From the NCBI GenBank assembly GCA_023078555.1, contig CM041201.1:377213-441212 (forward strand): a DNA stretch of 64,000 bases, given 5' to 3'. Within the stretch, counting starts at the first letter, position 1. Each line of letters begins with the position of its first letter. Below are positions 17,407-30,113 of this stretch, piece after piece. Below the pieces are notes generated by a model. The model was given only the letters and a program-made list of their open reading frames with translations. It did no database searches and was not told the origin of the DNA. The translations under genes and the position numbers were made by a program. This DNA is from Ulva prolifera (Eukaryota; Chlorophyta; Ulvophyceae; Ulvales; Ulvaceae).

Positions 17407-20137
17407 TTATGCTGAGCTATGGAGTTTGCGGTTGGAGTAACTGTCCTCCTCGCCTGGTGCAATCTTGCCATGTGCTGGCTTCGTGACCTTGCGCCAACAT
17501 GAGCACACAAACAACGCAGCGAGCATGAGGCCAATCCCAGATAGCAAGCATCCTGTCCCCAGAGTCTTGAACGTGTCGGCTAGCGGGTGGCAATGTGCTA
17601 CCATAACAAATGTGATCTCCATGAGGAATGAACATGTAATGAAGCGGTGCAGCTTTCCAATGACCATTTCGAAAATTGCGACCGCCTCTGCTTTGTTTGT
17701 CATCCCGTCAAATTCAGTTGGGAAGAGTGGGGTGCCCATCACCACACATGCTTCACGGGTAACATTGTTTTCATCTTCGGGCGATACTCCAGTGCACACA
17801 TACTGCTGATATACAGTCTCCACATTCTCAATGGAGTCAGTCCTGATGCGGAGCAGGCTCCTGGCGGCGTGGGCACGTAAGAGCCATCCAACTCTTGATA
17901 TGGCGCACACAGCTGCGGAAAGGAAGCCGGTGTCACGAAGACGTTGTCAATGCCACCGGACCCTGCAGTTTTCTGCTCCTGCTCTTACTTGTGCACATGT
18001 CGGAAAGATTGCAGAGCGCTTTCACGGATCTCACCACTGTCAAACGCGCATCCAAGTCGCAGTGTCGATGTCAGTTTTTTGACAAAATTCGCGTCATTCA
18101 GAATGGTTGTTTTTCCAACAGCTGCACTCTCTCTGCTGGCTGCTGTCAACACTCCACGGTAATCGTCATAGTTCAGCAGATTCGTTGCAGTGGTAAAGCA
18201 GTTGCCCGTGATGTTGGTTCCAAAGTCAACCGTGGTCAAAGGATAATTTGTCTGGTGCCAAGAGCATAAAGATGCATCATCCAGGGCATCTGCAAGGCTG
18301 AACCAGGTTAGTGTGGAAAGTTGATTCAATGAATAGCTGATACAGAGCCGCCCTGACCAAACAACTTGCATGAACAGGTGCCATGAATGCACAGTGTTCA
18401 GGATGTAGCGTACCATTGATATTGAACGTTGCTTGATTCAGGAGGCTAGGTGAGGCACATTGATAGATAGACGAGAGCAATGGAGCATCAACAGAGGTGG
18501 CTGATGCTGTGCAGAGCTCTGTGTGCAGTGAATTTCCAGTGTTGAAGTCGTTGCATGTGCTGTCCAACATGGCTACAACTTGGAGGCCCTGATCATTTGC
18601 CTCTGCAGAGAACCAGAAAGTCAAGGTCAGGGATCAGCGCACTTGACTGCGGTTTCGTGCCAGAACAGCATGATTCCACCAGTTGGATGACTAATACCTG
18701 CAATGTCTGCATTTGCGTTCGCGATTGCTGTCACAATCCCTGACTGGATCTCCCGAGTGGCATCCATGGACGTGCCCATCACGCCAGAACAGTCCATCTC
18801 TGGCAGTCGGGAGGGCTGGTTATCCAAGATCTCATCCAACGCAACACAGAAGTCGGTGAGAATACCACCTGTCACAGCAAACGCTCCAAACAGGATCCAT
18901 GCACTCCAATTGATCAGGAAGGCCAGGAACAGGAAGGAGCTGAGCATCCAGTTTTGCTGCAATCAATTGATTGTTATCTTTTTGGTTGTTCATCCAGCAC
19001 TCCTGACAATGGCAAACAAAAAAGTTGAGCAGGAAACCAGAAGGGAAGTGATTAGGGCAATGCCCCTTCTACAAGTTCGCCTGAAACAATTCAAGACGCC
19101 TGTCAGAGCATCTTCACTCTGATGTCACCACATCCAGTGAGACTTACCAACAGAGCAGCTCCGCACAGTCCGAGGAGCGCGACTCCCATCAGCACTCCAC
19201 CAATGGCCATGGCAATGGTGCTGATCCACTTGAGGATGCCGTCAGCAGCATCCAATGTGTCCTGCAAGTCTTCGTCACGCAGTGTCTGTATTTCAGCAGT
19301 CGCGCTCCTCAGGTCATCAGCAGAATCATTGTCTACACCAGCTTTTGCGAGTGCTTCGATCGTGCCAGCTGTGATATCTTGCAGGTCAGCCAGCAACGAG
19401 TCAACCTGCACATGACACAACCTGAACCAGCCTGCTTGGATCTGAACACAAACGCCGTTTGTTCACAGTTGTAAACAAGCTGAACTCATGACCGCGCACC
19501 ACTGCCACAATTCCTGTGACCAGGTCATCGATGATACCAACAGTTTTGGGCCCGGCTGACAATACAATGATGCCTCCAACAGCGCCGATAATGGCGGCCA
19601 CTGCAATGACCGCAACAAAAGGGAGGCGCTGCATGTACCTTTTATCTTGCGGCTTCTGGCAACAGCCCCTTTTCTTACTGCAGCACTTGCAACAGGCACT
19701 GACAAGGAAAAACAATAGGTAAGACACCAAAACAATGACACCGATTGCGCCTCCCACAAATAACGGGGTCAGCTTTTTGGCGAGATAATCGCTGTCTGCA
19801 AAATCGATCTCCTGCAAGAAATATACACAATCTCAGGACACCACCAGGATAAACTGAGTTCATATTGAGATTGCCGACCTGCCAACATAGTGGAAGACCC
19901 TACAGGATGCAGCAGGCAATTGTCTTTGTCGGACATTACCTCGGTCTCATCGAGCAGGGACCGCGCGCTGCCCCTTGTTTCAGGCCACCACGCCGGCAAA
20001 GCATCGCCGAAGACGTTCTTGAGGCTATTCAGGATTCCATGGACGGACCGGAGGATTGTTTCCTCCATCTTGATGCCTACACGCAACCGCGACAAAGTGA
20101 GCATGAACCATTTGTGACCAGCAGTCTGTGCATCCAT
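17407..20137 (-). CDS. Prominin/tweety-like five-span membrane protein
   Basis: Exons (complement): 19940-about 20137, 19500-19811, 19148-19405, 18698-18956, 18414-18602, 17989-18289, 17407-17842; phases agree from 19940 on. Topology in order: TM1 (LFVGGAIGVIVLVSYLLFF), a short Cys-rich loop (CCKCCSKKRGCC), TM2 (LPFVAVIAVAAIIGAVGG), a first large loop, TM3 (AMAIGGVLMGVALLGL), TM4 (FLFLAFLINWSAWILF), a second large loop rich in Cys with sequons such as NITG and NNVT, TM5 (LSGIGLMLAALFVCSC), and a basic tail. Five spans with Cys-rich residues between TM1 and TM2 is the prominin plan; tweety-family proteins are similar in layout. Prominins organise membrane protrusions and cilia; a role here is inference. 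Introns are short (about 95-190 bp). The N-terminal exon, probably carrying a signal peptide, is uncertain beyond about 20137. Confidence 0.72.
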
Positions 20138-22692
20138 AGCAATTGAATAGAATCATTGAGCGAGTGAGGCCCGTGGTACGCACTGTGACTGCGCCGCGAC
20201 TCGTGTCAGTCAGGGGGAAAGGCCAAGAAGGAATCGAGGACTTGAACTTCGCAAGTTCAGAAGCTTCACACAGCTCCTTGAGTGTTGAAGAGAACAGGAG
20301 ACGCGTTAATCCGGGAGCCGAGCTGTGAGATGTCCAGCAACTTGTGACGGGCCGAACTACCGTCGGCAGGTGGAAACGCACGGTGCTCTGCCACAGGCTA
20401 TCTATGGAAAGACCACGACATTGTCATACCCAGCTCCGCCTGCGTTACAATATAGGTAGTCATCGGTCTGCCGTGAAGGCTTAATCGCATCCTTCTCGAT
20501 AGATGGCAGTGGCTACATGTCCACTCACCGCGCTAATGCATGGTCATGCAGGGTCATGCACTGAGGTAGCAAGTTCACTGGTTGATGCTAAATTACATGA
20601 CGATCACGGACCGGCACAGAGATAACATGTTTCTGCCTCACCAAAGGCCCTCATCAGACGCCTACGTGAGTCAAGTAATCACTACCGACACCAGGTCGAA
20701 ATTTCCTTGAAATGCAGTCCTCTAGAGCGAGACTGACTGAGACTGAACATGTATGCATTCCTACATGTCAAAAGAACAAACAACAAGAGCACGAACCAAA
20801 GCATACTGGAACGCAATGCAATGAAAGTGACTGTTCAACAGATGTACATATTATGTCATCGGGCCGCCCATGTGCAGCAGGCTGCTTATTGACTGAAGCG
20901 GAGAGGTGTGCCCCTCCGCCATGCATAAGTGCAGGGCAGATGGCTGCTGCAATATCCAGGTGTGGACCTCAGTGACATCAGGCATCCATGGCCTGTAGAC
21001 TACCTTGCACGACTCATGTCTGCATATGACAACATATCAAATGGCGTGAGCTGCAGCTGTGGTTTGGCGGAGCATTGTCACTGCAAATCGTCGGCATCGT
21101 TACGGCTTGTTCGAGACGGTGTGTGACAAGTTCAAGCTCTGACCTGCTGCCAGCAGCAACTGTGCGACTTGCTATTCTGACCCAGCATCATACGGCCACG
21201 GCAGTGGAGAAGGTCAGTGTGGTGTCCCAGCGGACATGGCTATGTCTGGCACAGAGTGTTCATTGTTTATGTTGCCATGCCTCCGTACATGATGCCTGCC
21301 GCGCTTCAGCTCTCATGCAGCATCCAAGTGTATGATCACATTAGACACCACCGAACAGCCACGTCCACTACCTTCAGCTTGTGTGCTTACTTGCACTGGC
21401 AGGAAGTCTCTGTACCATTCTGTCTCAGTGCTGCATTGTGCTCAGGCTGCTTACGTGAGTGGACGCGGATCCTTTCATCACGGTGTCCCTTCCACCTGGT
21501 TGTGTATAGCTCAGGCCATGATGGGCACCGGATTCATCTTTATTCTTCTCCTGCACCCTCTAAGCCTGCTGCTGGGTGGTCAACCCACTGCCAACATACA
21601 AAGGTGATGGGTGGATTTGATCCTGAATTGAAGCGTTTGACCCAGCGTGAGCATTCACCTGACAGACAGACATGCCACGTTCAACATTGCGGAGCGCGAT
21701 CGCTCCTGGATGACGGTGCTTGCAGGTACTTATGGAAGGTCACGAGAATCGTTTCCTAGCATTCAATGGCTGTTGTACAGCAGAATCAACCTACTGGGAA
21801 AGCAGTCCATCGAGTGGGTCGTCGCTTGATTCCAAACAATAATAATACTGTCGCTTATATCCATACCATAATCATTCTATCCATGTCTATTCTTGGCAAA
21901 CGCCAATGTAACGAGATACCATTTGCCAGCATGGAGCGTGAGCCCTCAGCAGTGCTGTGAAAAATTGAGTGGGTTTCAATGACAAAAGCGCAACCTGCAT
22001 AATTCTACTGAGGTGCCAACTTTGCATGTACCATCTATTTACATGTCAATGTGCCTTGATGCATGTTCACATCTAGCATGCCATTGAGCATATGCGTCCA
22101 AATTCCTCATGCACATTGCTTTTGTGCATGTTAAGTTCGTATGCTCATAAAGAAACATCAAGGATGGCCCGGCTGCCACTTGTAGCTGTGCCTGCCTGCC
22201 CCTTGCAGCTGTGGGTAGCATGGGACGTGTGCAGTATGCCACGTTTTGCAACCTGTCTGCATGCCAAAAGTACAAACCGCTGTGCATTGTGCGCCCAAGC
22301 ACATGTCTATCAGACCAACGCGCTGTTTAATCATCTTCTGACCTCTCGTGTTGCTACAATCGTCAGCTCGTTACCGTACATATGTTATATTGGTGTGAGA
22401 TGTGTGCAGACGCTGGCATCATGAACCGTTCTTTGCTCGACTTGATCCCAAAGATGGCGCCTCACAGGATTGTAATCCACCACAACATGAATACCAGTGC
22501 AAGCTCGTAGCGCACAACTCGGGACGTGCTTAGGCGCTGCCAATATGTACAACCCACTCTGCACGGAGCCCATGCACACTGACACCAAGGCACATCCGCA
22601 CCCAAATCGAGAGGCTTGTAGTCTACACATATATGCAAGCTCACATGCTGCTGTGTCAAACCATCATCTGGGACCAGACGCCACAAACAATA
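20138..22692. other. Unassigned region with possible plus-strand exons
   Basis: No product recognised. On the plus strand there are short stretches that could be exons of a membrane protein: HPWPVDYLARLMSAYDNIS near 20985-21040, a hydrophobic LWFGGALSLQIVGIVTA near 21057-21110 behind a possible acceptor, VWHRVFIVYVAMPPYMMP near 21240-21300, and GTGFIFILLLHPLSLLLGG near 21520-21580. I could not join them into one frame. From 21960 to 22692 I see nothing supported; this part probably includes the 3' UTR of the armadillo-like gene. Confidence 0.3.
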
Positions 22693-25023
22693 TCAAGCCG
22701 CACAGAGTCTCTGTGCACATGGATCTACTGCCGCTGATCCATCAATAGCGTCTCTGGCACCAGCAACGCCATCTTTTGAGCTTGGACTTGCATGATCATC
22801 GCATGAACGCCGATCGCTGCGCATGAGCTTGCGCACGCTTCCAAGCATGCTCTTCATCGAGGAGCCCATGCGCGAGAGTGCTCTGCTGGATCCTCCATCC
22901 AAGCTTGCCTTGCGAGGCGGACTGGTGGGACTGTCGCCGTCAGACATGACAGTGGAGCAAGTGGACATGCCCAGGCTGCGGGAGATGTTCAGAGAAAAAT
23001 GCTTGATTGGCATTCCAGACATGGGTGAGCGCGGTGGTGTGTCCATAAATTGCTCCATGTGTACTTCACGCACCAGTTTTGGAAGTCCTTCGTCACCAAG
23101 TAGCTTCACACAGTTTTTCAGCGTTTCCATGTTGAGAGAATGCCTGCAGGTACATGCACAAAGTTTTAGACACCCTGTCACGGTCCGATGATGAGTACCT
23201 GTTTCGTCGCCACACGTGCTCGTCAAATGTGCACTTGTGGGCGGTGACACCCATATTATCAAGATGGCTACGTGAACGGGATCACACCTGTGCGTCAAGA
23301 ATGCTAGTGTGCGAGTTGCAGCAGAAGCGAGGGCTGTGTCTCCTCGGGCATCTGCATCACGATGCACCTGCGCCAAGACCTCAATGCCCGCACCACCACT
23401 AGAGCTCATAATATCTCTGCACTCATCGGAAGCCTCTGCCACAGTCTGCACACATCACTTTGTTATTTGATCTTGCATCATTTCTGCACGATGCTGTGCA
23501 CATGACTGGCTCAATGAAACGGCATAAACCATTGGCCCACATTGGCACAGCTGAGACTGACCTGAAGTACACCGACTGCTGCAAATGTTTCGTCTGGTCC
23601 ACATTCATCCTGCAGCAGGCTTTGCAATACTGTTGATACACCTCCATAGTAGAAAAAATCTGACTGTGCCTGTGGTAAACTCGCGCACAGGGCTCTGATT
23701 GCCGCCAATGCCGCCAACCTGGCAGAGGCTGCATCTGTTGAAGAATCAGTCAGGATCCCGACCAAATGTCCCATGAGTCCCAAATCATGAAACACTGTTC
23801 TCGCCTGCATAGAATATGGCGGTCACCCCAAGAATCAGCCACGAGAGCAAGTCAAACAGCAGCACAAAAGGAGACTCACCAGGCCGGGGTGGCTTGCAAT
23901 TCCTGAGACGATGCCTGCTTGTGACTCGAACATTGGGAATGTCGTGTTGGGATGCTTCATATGCTGTTCGATCATGCTGCAGACATCGGCCGCAAGCAGC
24001 ATTTCGCACGCGCTTGCGCTTTCCGCAGCGATCTGATTGCAGACGCGCGCAGCTGCCCGTTGCACAGGTGCAGGCGAGAAGCATCCCATCAGCTCCACAC
24101 AGAGCCCGATGCCGTCTGCAAAAGTAGTGCGGCCGGTTGACAACAAGGCCCCCCCTCCCAGGCGCTAAAGGCAGGCACGCAAAAGGATCACAAGAAAAGA
24201 TGTAAGGAGAGCGTACCCGAACGTTTGAACTTCGTCAGCCATTCTGGGTTGTGGATGATGCTCTCTTCAACGATAGCAAGGCCGTGGAGGTGCGAGCCCT
24301 CGCTGCCGCTTGACAGGTGTTCGAGGGCCAAAGCCACGCCAGTAGGCTCTTCTGTGTACTTAGTATCAGGCTGGAAGTCCAGCTCTATACTGAAACAATC
24401 ATCATCGTCGCCCCCGTCACCGCCGCAGAGGCCAACTCCAACCGAGCCTACGCACAATGTTCAACAGTCAGCCGTTGAGCCATACAGCAGAAAAATTTCA
24501 TGCAAATTCTTATGAAACCAGATCCTATGTCAGCGGAGGTGGATACGCTGTATGTGCCGTCAGGAGTGCATATCCTGTCAACTTGCAGTCCAGATAGCAT
24601 GGGAGCCCGGCGATGAAGAGCTCATCAGAGAGAACAAAAATCAAATAAATGACGCTCTGAGCTGAGAAAATATCGGGCTTGGTCGAGGCGGACATGCACG
24701 ACACCGTCGGTGCGCTGTGTGGTAACTCGCGGGATTCTGTTATTCAGCACGAAGCTCACCTGACGAGCCACCCGGAACAGAGCCACCTGATGTGTCATGT
24801 GGAGCTGTAGAAACCGCAGCGCAAGGTGCAGCCATAAGAGAACGGGGAAAGTTTGCTTGAGTTGGGATAAGGGGTTACCTGCAGCAGGCAGTTGCTGGTA
24901 CTAATGGCGCAGCTACAATGCTCTTCGTCATTAATTGAAATTGTTGTGGCGGTTGGAACGAAGCCTGCACGACTCGGTGTTGCGCGCCTGCCCCGTTCCA
25001 AGCGTACCTCCGTATCTCGGCAT
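22693..25023 (-). CDS. Armadillo/HEAT-like repeat protein with basic Ser-rich tail
   Basis: Seven exons (complement): 25008-25023, 24760-24786, 24217-24447, 23880-24115, 23562-23804, 23288-23445, 22693-23143. They join to 1362 bases (453 residues) with every phase matching. The first exon has only 16 bases (MPRYG plus one base) and the second only 27, so the N-terminus reads MPRYGGGSVPGGSSG. The middle has helical repeats typical of armadillo proteins: LALEHLSSGSEG, LCVELMGCFSPAPVQRAAARV, LGLMGHLVGILTDSS, RLAALAAIRALCASLPQ, STVLQSLLQDECG, ALASAATRTLAFLT. The last exon carries a Ser/Pro-rich tail (TPPRSPMSG, DSPTSPPRK) and a basic helix (SMKSMLGSVRKLMRSDRR) that could be phosphorylated or bind membranes or partners. 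The exact family and partner are unknown. Confidence 0.75.
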
Positions 25024-26745
25024 GATCAAGCTACAGCAAGCTACACAAATTAGGCCGCCTAAGAGCTCATAATGAAAGCGTGACAGCTGGAACATTTTCA
25101 GTGTAGACTGTATCTTTCAGTCTCTCATATGCTGAATCGCGCTTTATCGCCCCCGCAGATGTGGATGGAAGACACAACTGCCTAACGTTCCGAGGCTCGA
25201 CGTCCCTCCTCATAAGGCCACGGCACGGCCAAAAGGAGCAAATTCAGAATGATGGGCCCGCTTATGGCGTACTTGCAAAGCGATTACATGGCACACAATG
25301 AGTTCAGGCCTGGTTATGCAGCGGGCTGGCCAGGCCCGGTTGACGAGACCCATACATACAGCCTGACTCGATACTACGAACATAGACATTGAGCTACGCA
25401 CGCAATTCACAACAGGACGTGTCCCCGCAGGACCCTATGTATACTGGGCGACACATAGATACCGGCAACACAGCTGTGTGGCGCTGGCAGCGTTGTGGAC
25501 ACAAACGAACCTACTCCGCGGCCGTCAAAAGCATACGTATATAACAATTCAAACTACGTGCTACATGCCCCAAGGGTGAAACCTCTGACATTGATGGGAT
25601 TTGTGCAACGGCTTGCTGAAGCTGTGTACGCTTACCAATCCCGACCTGGCTGCTTCACGCTTGTGTCAGATTAACTTGCAAATTGTGATAAAAGGTACGC
25701 CAACCGATATTTCCGCGCATTCAGGAACGCTCACGCACACATCGATCGACCACAAAGCAAGGACGAAACGTGCCTGACCGAAAGAACATGGTGCGACGAG
25801 TCTGACGACGCGTGTGCATGTTTAAAGTCCGCTTGGGTCTATGTAGAGTCAGCGTGCCGCCAACAGGACAGGCGTTCAGTGACAGTACGGCAGACCGGGT
25901 ACATCTGATTCACGCTCAGCTGTGGACGTCATCCTGGACCGGCCGCAAGCAGCCGTGCACAGGTGACGACCGCGACCACAAGACGCACGCACAGCGACGA
26001 CGGTGAACGCTATCTCTAGCTTCATACAGAAAACAGACAGAATTCACAAATCAATATCTGACAGTAGATTGATCTGGTCTGCGTGATGCTGCAGCGCCCT
26101 GGTCCATCCAAAAAGCGATGCTTGGAGCAAAATCACATCGATAGATCCGGCCAGCGAGTGGCCGTGCAAGTATATACAGCATGGCATGACAATAAGCTCT
26201 TAAAGCGCTTGAAAGCCGGTCTTGAGTCCTTATGCCCAACACAGCTGGTTACGTGGACTCCCTGGTTTGCACGTGACATTGGCGCGCGAGCGGACCAGCG
26301 CTCAGCGGGAGCCGGGAAGGGCAGACCTTTAGATAACGTGACGTGCCTCCAGAAAGTCCGGAAATCCGAAGATTGCAGGTGGAACAGGGCCTGCGTGAGC
26401 TCCCTTCCAGCACCAACTGTGTTGCGTCGTGAATCCGCCGGACGAGTCACCGAGTTGACGTGTCTACAGCCATGCCCATGCCCAGCAAACGTTCACGTAA
26501 AAGCTCTCAGGTATGACTATTTCAGGGACGCCCCAAAAGAGCGCAGCAATGCACATGCAAGGCCTCACGAATCTGGAATGCATGCGCATGCAAGGCCGGG
26601 AACACGTCGGAAAGGCATGCACCGCAGGCAGCACCGCAGGCATCGCACAGCAACCCAGCGCAACACAATCACACCACCACTGCCCCCGAATGTCGAATAA
26701 TCTGAAGTCATCCGAGCCACTGTGCTTCAGCCTCCTGCTTCACCC
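25024..26745. other. Upstream region with no supported gene
   Basis: It holds the promoter side of the armadillo-like gene. A 205-codon frame at 26083-26700 (+) has no recognisable domain, is Arg/His-rich at its end and lacks splice context, so I do not call it. AGGCATGCACC/GCAGGCA-type short repeats occur near 26590-26660. Confidence 0.45.
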
Positions 26746-26777
26746 CAACAGCGCACCGCCATGGCGGTGCGCTGTTG
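26746..26777. repeat. 32-bp perfect palindrome without spacer
   Basis: The sequence reads the same on both strands around a CCATGG centre (arm CAACAGCGCACCGCCA), symmetric about 26761.5. It could form a hairpin or bind a dimeric protein. It lies in intergenic DNA left of LINE copy 2. Confidence 0.95.
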
Positions 26778-26960
26778 CACGCACATGCCCCTGAATTCAA
26801 CAAACACGTGTACACAAGTGTACTTGTTGGTCCATCTGGCGGCAGCGCCGCCCGGACGCGCTCACATCTCTGCCTGTCAATCACCCATCAAAGCACAGTT
26901 TTCCCCCGCCCCGGTCAAGCGCTGCGACACCGCATGGGCCCCGCCCCTGCAAACCCCTCC

Positions 26961-26963
26961 CCA

Positions 26964-27047
<84 letters not shown>
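26961..27047. repeat. (GA)n followed by (TA)n microsatellite, left flank of LINE copy 2
   Basis: CCATACGGAGA at 26961-26971 runs into about 20 GA units, then about 18 TA units to 27047, where the LINE terminus (GTTAC on the plus strand) begins. The mirror sequence TCTCCGTATGG lies on the far side of the LINE at 30158-30168. Confidence 0.95.
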
Positions 27048-27051
<4 letters not shown>

Positions 27052-30000
27052 CAAAGGACAGAGGCCGGGCAGCGAGCCGTTGCCAGGAATACACACGCAA
27101 ATCCACTCACGCAGTCATGGCACTAGGCCGGGCACGAGCACGTACCACAGCTCGGCCGGTGATGCCAGCCAAAGATTGAAGCCCCGCACGGAGCACAAGA
27201 GCATTCCCCTTGCACAACGCCACACTCAACCGGCGCAGAGCATTCGTCACAAACAAAGCACGGTTCACCTTACCACACCGAGACGCAACCTCCGCCAGCC
27301 GATTCAAGTGATTCATGGCAGGCCGACCCAAGCGACCATGCGTCTCATGCGATAACGGCACGAAACTATACGCATCAGGGTCGTACAACCGATAAGCAGT
27401 GCGTTTCTGCACGTCCCGCGTCTCCGCAGCACCCCCGTCCTCGCGGGCCGCACGGCCGCAATAGGAACCAGCACAGGGGTTCACAACCGACACATCCCCT
27501 ATGCACAAAGGGTCACCCGGCGGCATAAACATGATGTCCCCCAGTTTCTCCTGGGCCACTGCCCTCAACACCTGCGCCAGCGCCGTTGCCTGCGCGGCAG
27601 CGGCCTGCTCCCCAGGCCCCGCCGGACCCTGGCCACCTGGCGCCGCTGCCGCCGCCAGGGCCGCAGCCTGCGCCGCGTCTGGCGCGTGGCGCCCCATTTG
27701 GGCGCTGTGTCCGGCATCGGCGTCGGCGGCCGGAGCAGTCGCAGGTGCCGGCGCCGCGTCCGCACGCGCGACCGGCGGCGGCGGCGGGGCTGCAGGTACC
27801 GGCTCCGCGGGCAAGGTCGCCCCGCGCGAAGGGCCCGCGACCTGTGAGGCGGGCTGGGGCGGCGCAGGGGGGGGCGGGCCCGACGGGCCAGCATGGATCT
27901 GCCTCGGAGCGGCCGCGAGCCGCGCGCGGACGAACGGCGCTGTGCGCGGGATGCGCGTGGACGCCACACACGCGTGGGACCCGATCTCGCGCCATTGTTT
28001 TTCAACGATATTGTGGCGCGAAGTCCAGGTCCCCGCATTGTGTGTGCAATTCATCGCATGGTCGAGATCATGCGGCTGTATGAATGTGCCACATTCGCAG
28101 CGCGAGCCGACCGCATTGGGAGGGGCTGGGGACATGCCCAGGAGATACCTGATGCTCAGCATGATTTCCATGTCAGTCATGCGCAGCGCCTGGGACAGCG
28201 GCAGGGTGCTCGACCAAAGGGTGGCTGCACGGCAAGCACAGCTGCGAAGCCGTGCCAAGTTGCATGCACCCTCGAGCGTGGCGACGTCATGGCTGGCAAG
28301 CAGAGCTGCCCGGCGGCGCAGGGCAACCACCTTAGTGACACGCTGCTGCATACCAGGTAACACCTTGGCGATGGTGTCGCCGCTCGCCGGGCCGGGCAGC
28401 TCCGGATGGAGCTGCTGAGCGACGTTGAGGGCCTGCCAGGTTTCCTGCAAGTGTTGCCCGTGCGGCCCCCGATACGGCTGCATGCACTCGGGGCCTCCTG
28501 CGAATGCCTTTTGGCTCACCGCAGCTGCAGCGAGGTACGCTCCGTCCGCGACCTCCGGCGGCGTGGACATGATGCCCAGGCCTCCAAGGCGCGCTGGAAG
28601 GACGGCTTGTGCGGCCGCACGAAGGTCGTCCCGCGGGACGCGCATGATTACATTCACCGCAGCCAGGACAGACGCCTCCGTCCGGCGCATGTGATCAGAA
28701 ATGTGCGCCCACGGCACCGCCCTGGCGTAGTGCAGCATACGGCGTTGGCAGGACATCGTGAGCAGCAAGAACTGGTCTTGCGCTTTCAGGGGCAGGCTCA
28801 TCATCTTCTCGATGGTGGCGCACACCTTGTCGGCCGTCGCTTCCGCGTGCGCCGACTCGAACGCCGGGGTGCCAATGGGCGTGCCGGTGATGACGGTGCC
28901 CTCCGTGGCATGCGTTATGCCGAGCGTGGCCGCGACGGATCCCGCATGCTGGGGGTCGCGCGAGTAGGCCGTGCACTTGTGCAGCTGGGGCTCCAGCCCG
29001 AGGGGCTCTGCTGCCGAGACCAGCGCACGGAATGCGGCAGCGGCGTCCACGCGATGCCCGGCGATGGTGCAGTCGTCATGATACGCCATGAGGGCGGCCG
29101 TGACCTCCCTCTCGGGTGGCTGGTGCTGGGCCTGCACTGCCTGGAGGGGGCCCTGGAGGGCCAGGGCGAAGAGCAGCGGGCTAGCGCTGATGGGGTCGCC
29201 TTGACGCACGCCGCGCTGCGACGTGATTGCAGCGGTGCCGGGCGGTGCGCCTTCGATGTAGAGATTTGCGGGGAACCTGTAAAGCATGGTGGCGAAGGGC
29301 AGCAGCGCAGGCTTGTGAGACGCAACGGCCTCCAAGATGGCTGCACGGGACATCATGTTGAATGCATTCTTCCAGTCCAGCTGCACAAGCACGACATCGT
29401 CCCACGCTTGCAGCACGGCGCGAGCAGCATGGCCCAGGTTCTGCGCGCCCCCTGGCACCCCGACCCCCACCTGCAGCGGCGCGAGGGAGGCACCTAGGCC
29501 ACTGCACAGGGTCATGGCGCACAGGCTTACCAGGCGCTGCCACGTCTCTGCAATGGCGATAGGGCGGACGCCTCCCTGTGGCTTCTCCTGCGGGAGGAGG
29601 CGGCAGTCCAGCAAGCGCGGGAGGTGTGGCAGCCGGCCGGCGAGGGCCGCGTTCACGAAGCGGTGAATCTCCGTGAATGCGGCCGTGGAGGCCGTGCCGG
29701 CAGCCCGGATGTGCTCATACGTCCACCCCGACAGGCCCGGGCCGCTGCCCTTCGGCAGCTTGTCGAGCAGGGCGAGGAGCGTCGCCTCGTCGATTTGCAG
29801 CGGGGGCGCGGGCTCGGCGGGCTGGGTGTCGGGGGGGAGCGCTTCTGCGGGATGCAGGTGCCGCAGCTCCTCATGCACTTCCGGGGTGTACCTGGCGATG
29901 GGCGGCGCCTCCACTTTCTCCGCGCCTTTGCGGACATTACCGTCGCTCAGTGACCTGTGGACAGAGCTCGCCAGGCGGCGATCCTGGTTCTGATTCATTC

Positions 30001-30113
30001 TGCGCTTCTGGCTTGGAGTGGGCTCCGCAAGCCTGGGCTCCTCGCCGTCCATGAACAGCGTGATGCATGTACGAGCGCGGCGCGCCGTGCCGTCCCCTCC
30101 CTTCAGCGACAGA

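Noticed and set aside
26083-26700. 205-codon plus-strand frame
   Set aside because: No domain, unusual composition, no splice or start context; treated as chance.
26877-27179. Tyr-Ile and Arg-Glu dipeptide frames at the microsatellites
   Set aside because: Translations of (TA)n and (GA)n only.
28406-29497. 363-codon plus-strand frame opposite LINE copy 2 (361 codons opposite copy 3)
   Set aside because: Antisense to the reverse transcriptase; high GC keeps it open and it matches no family.
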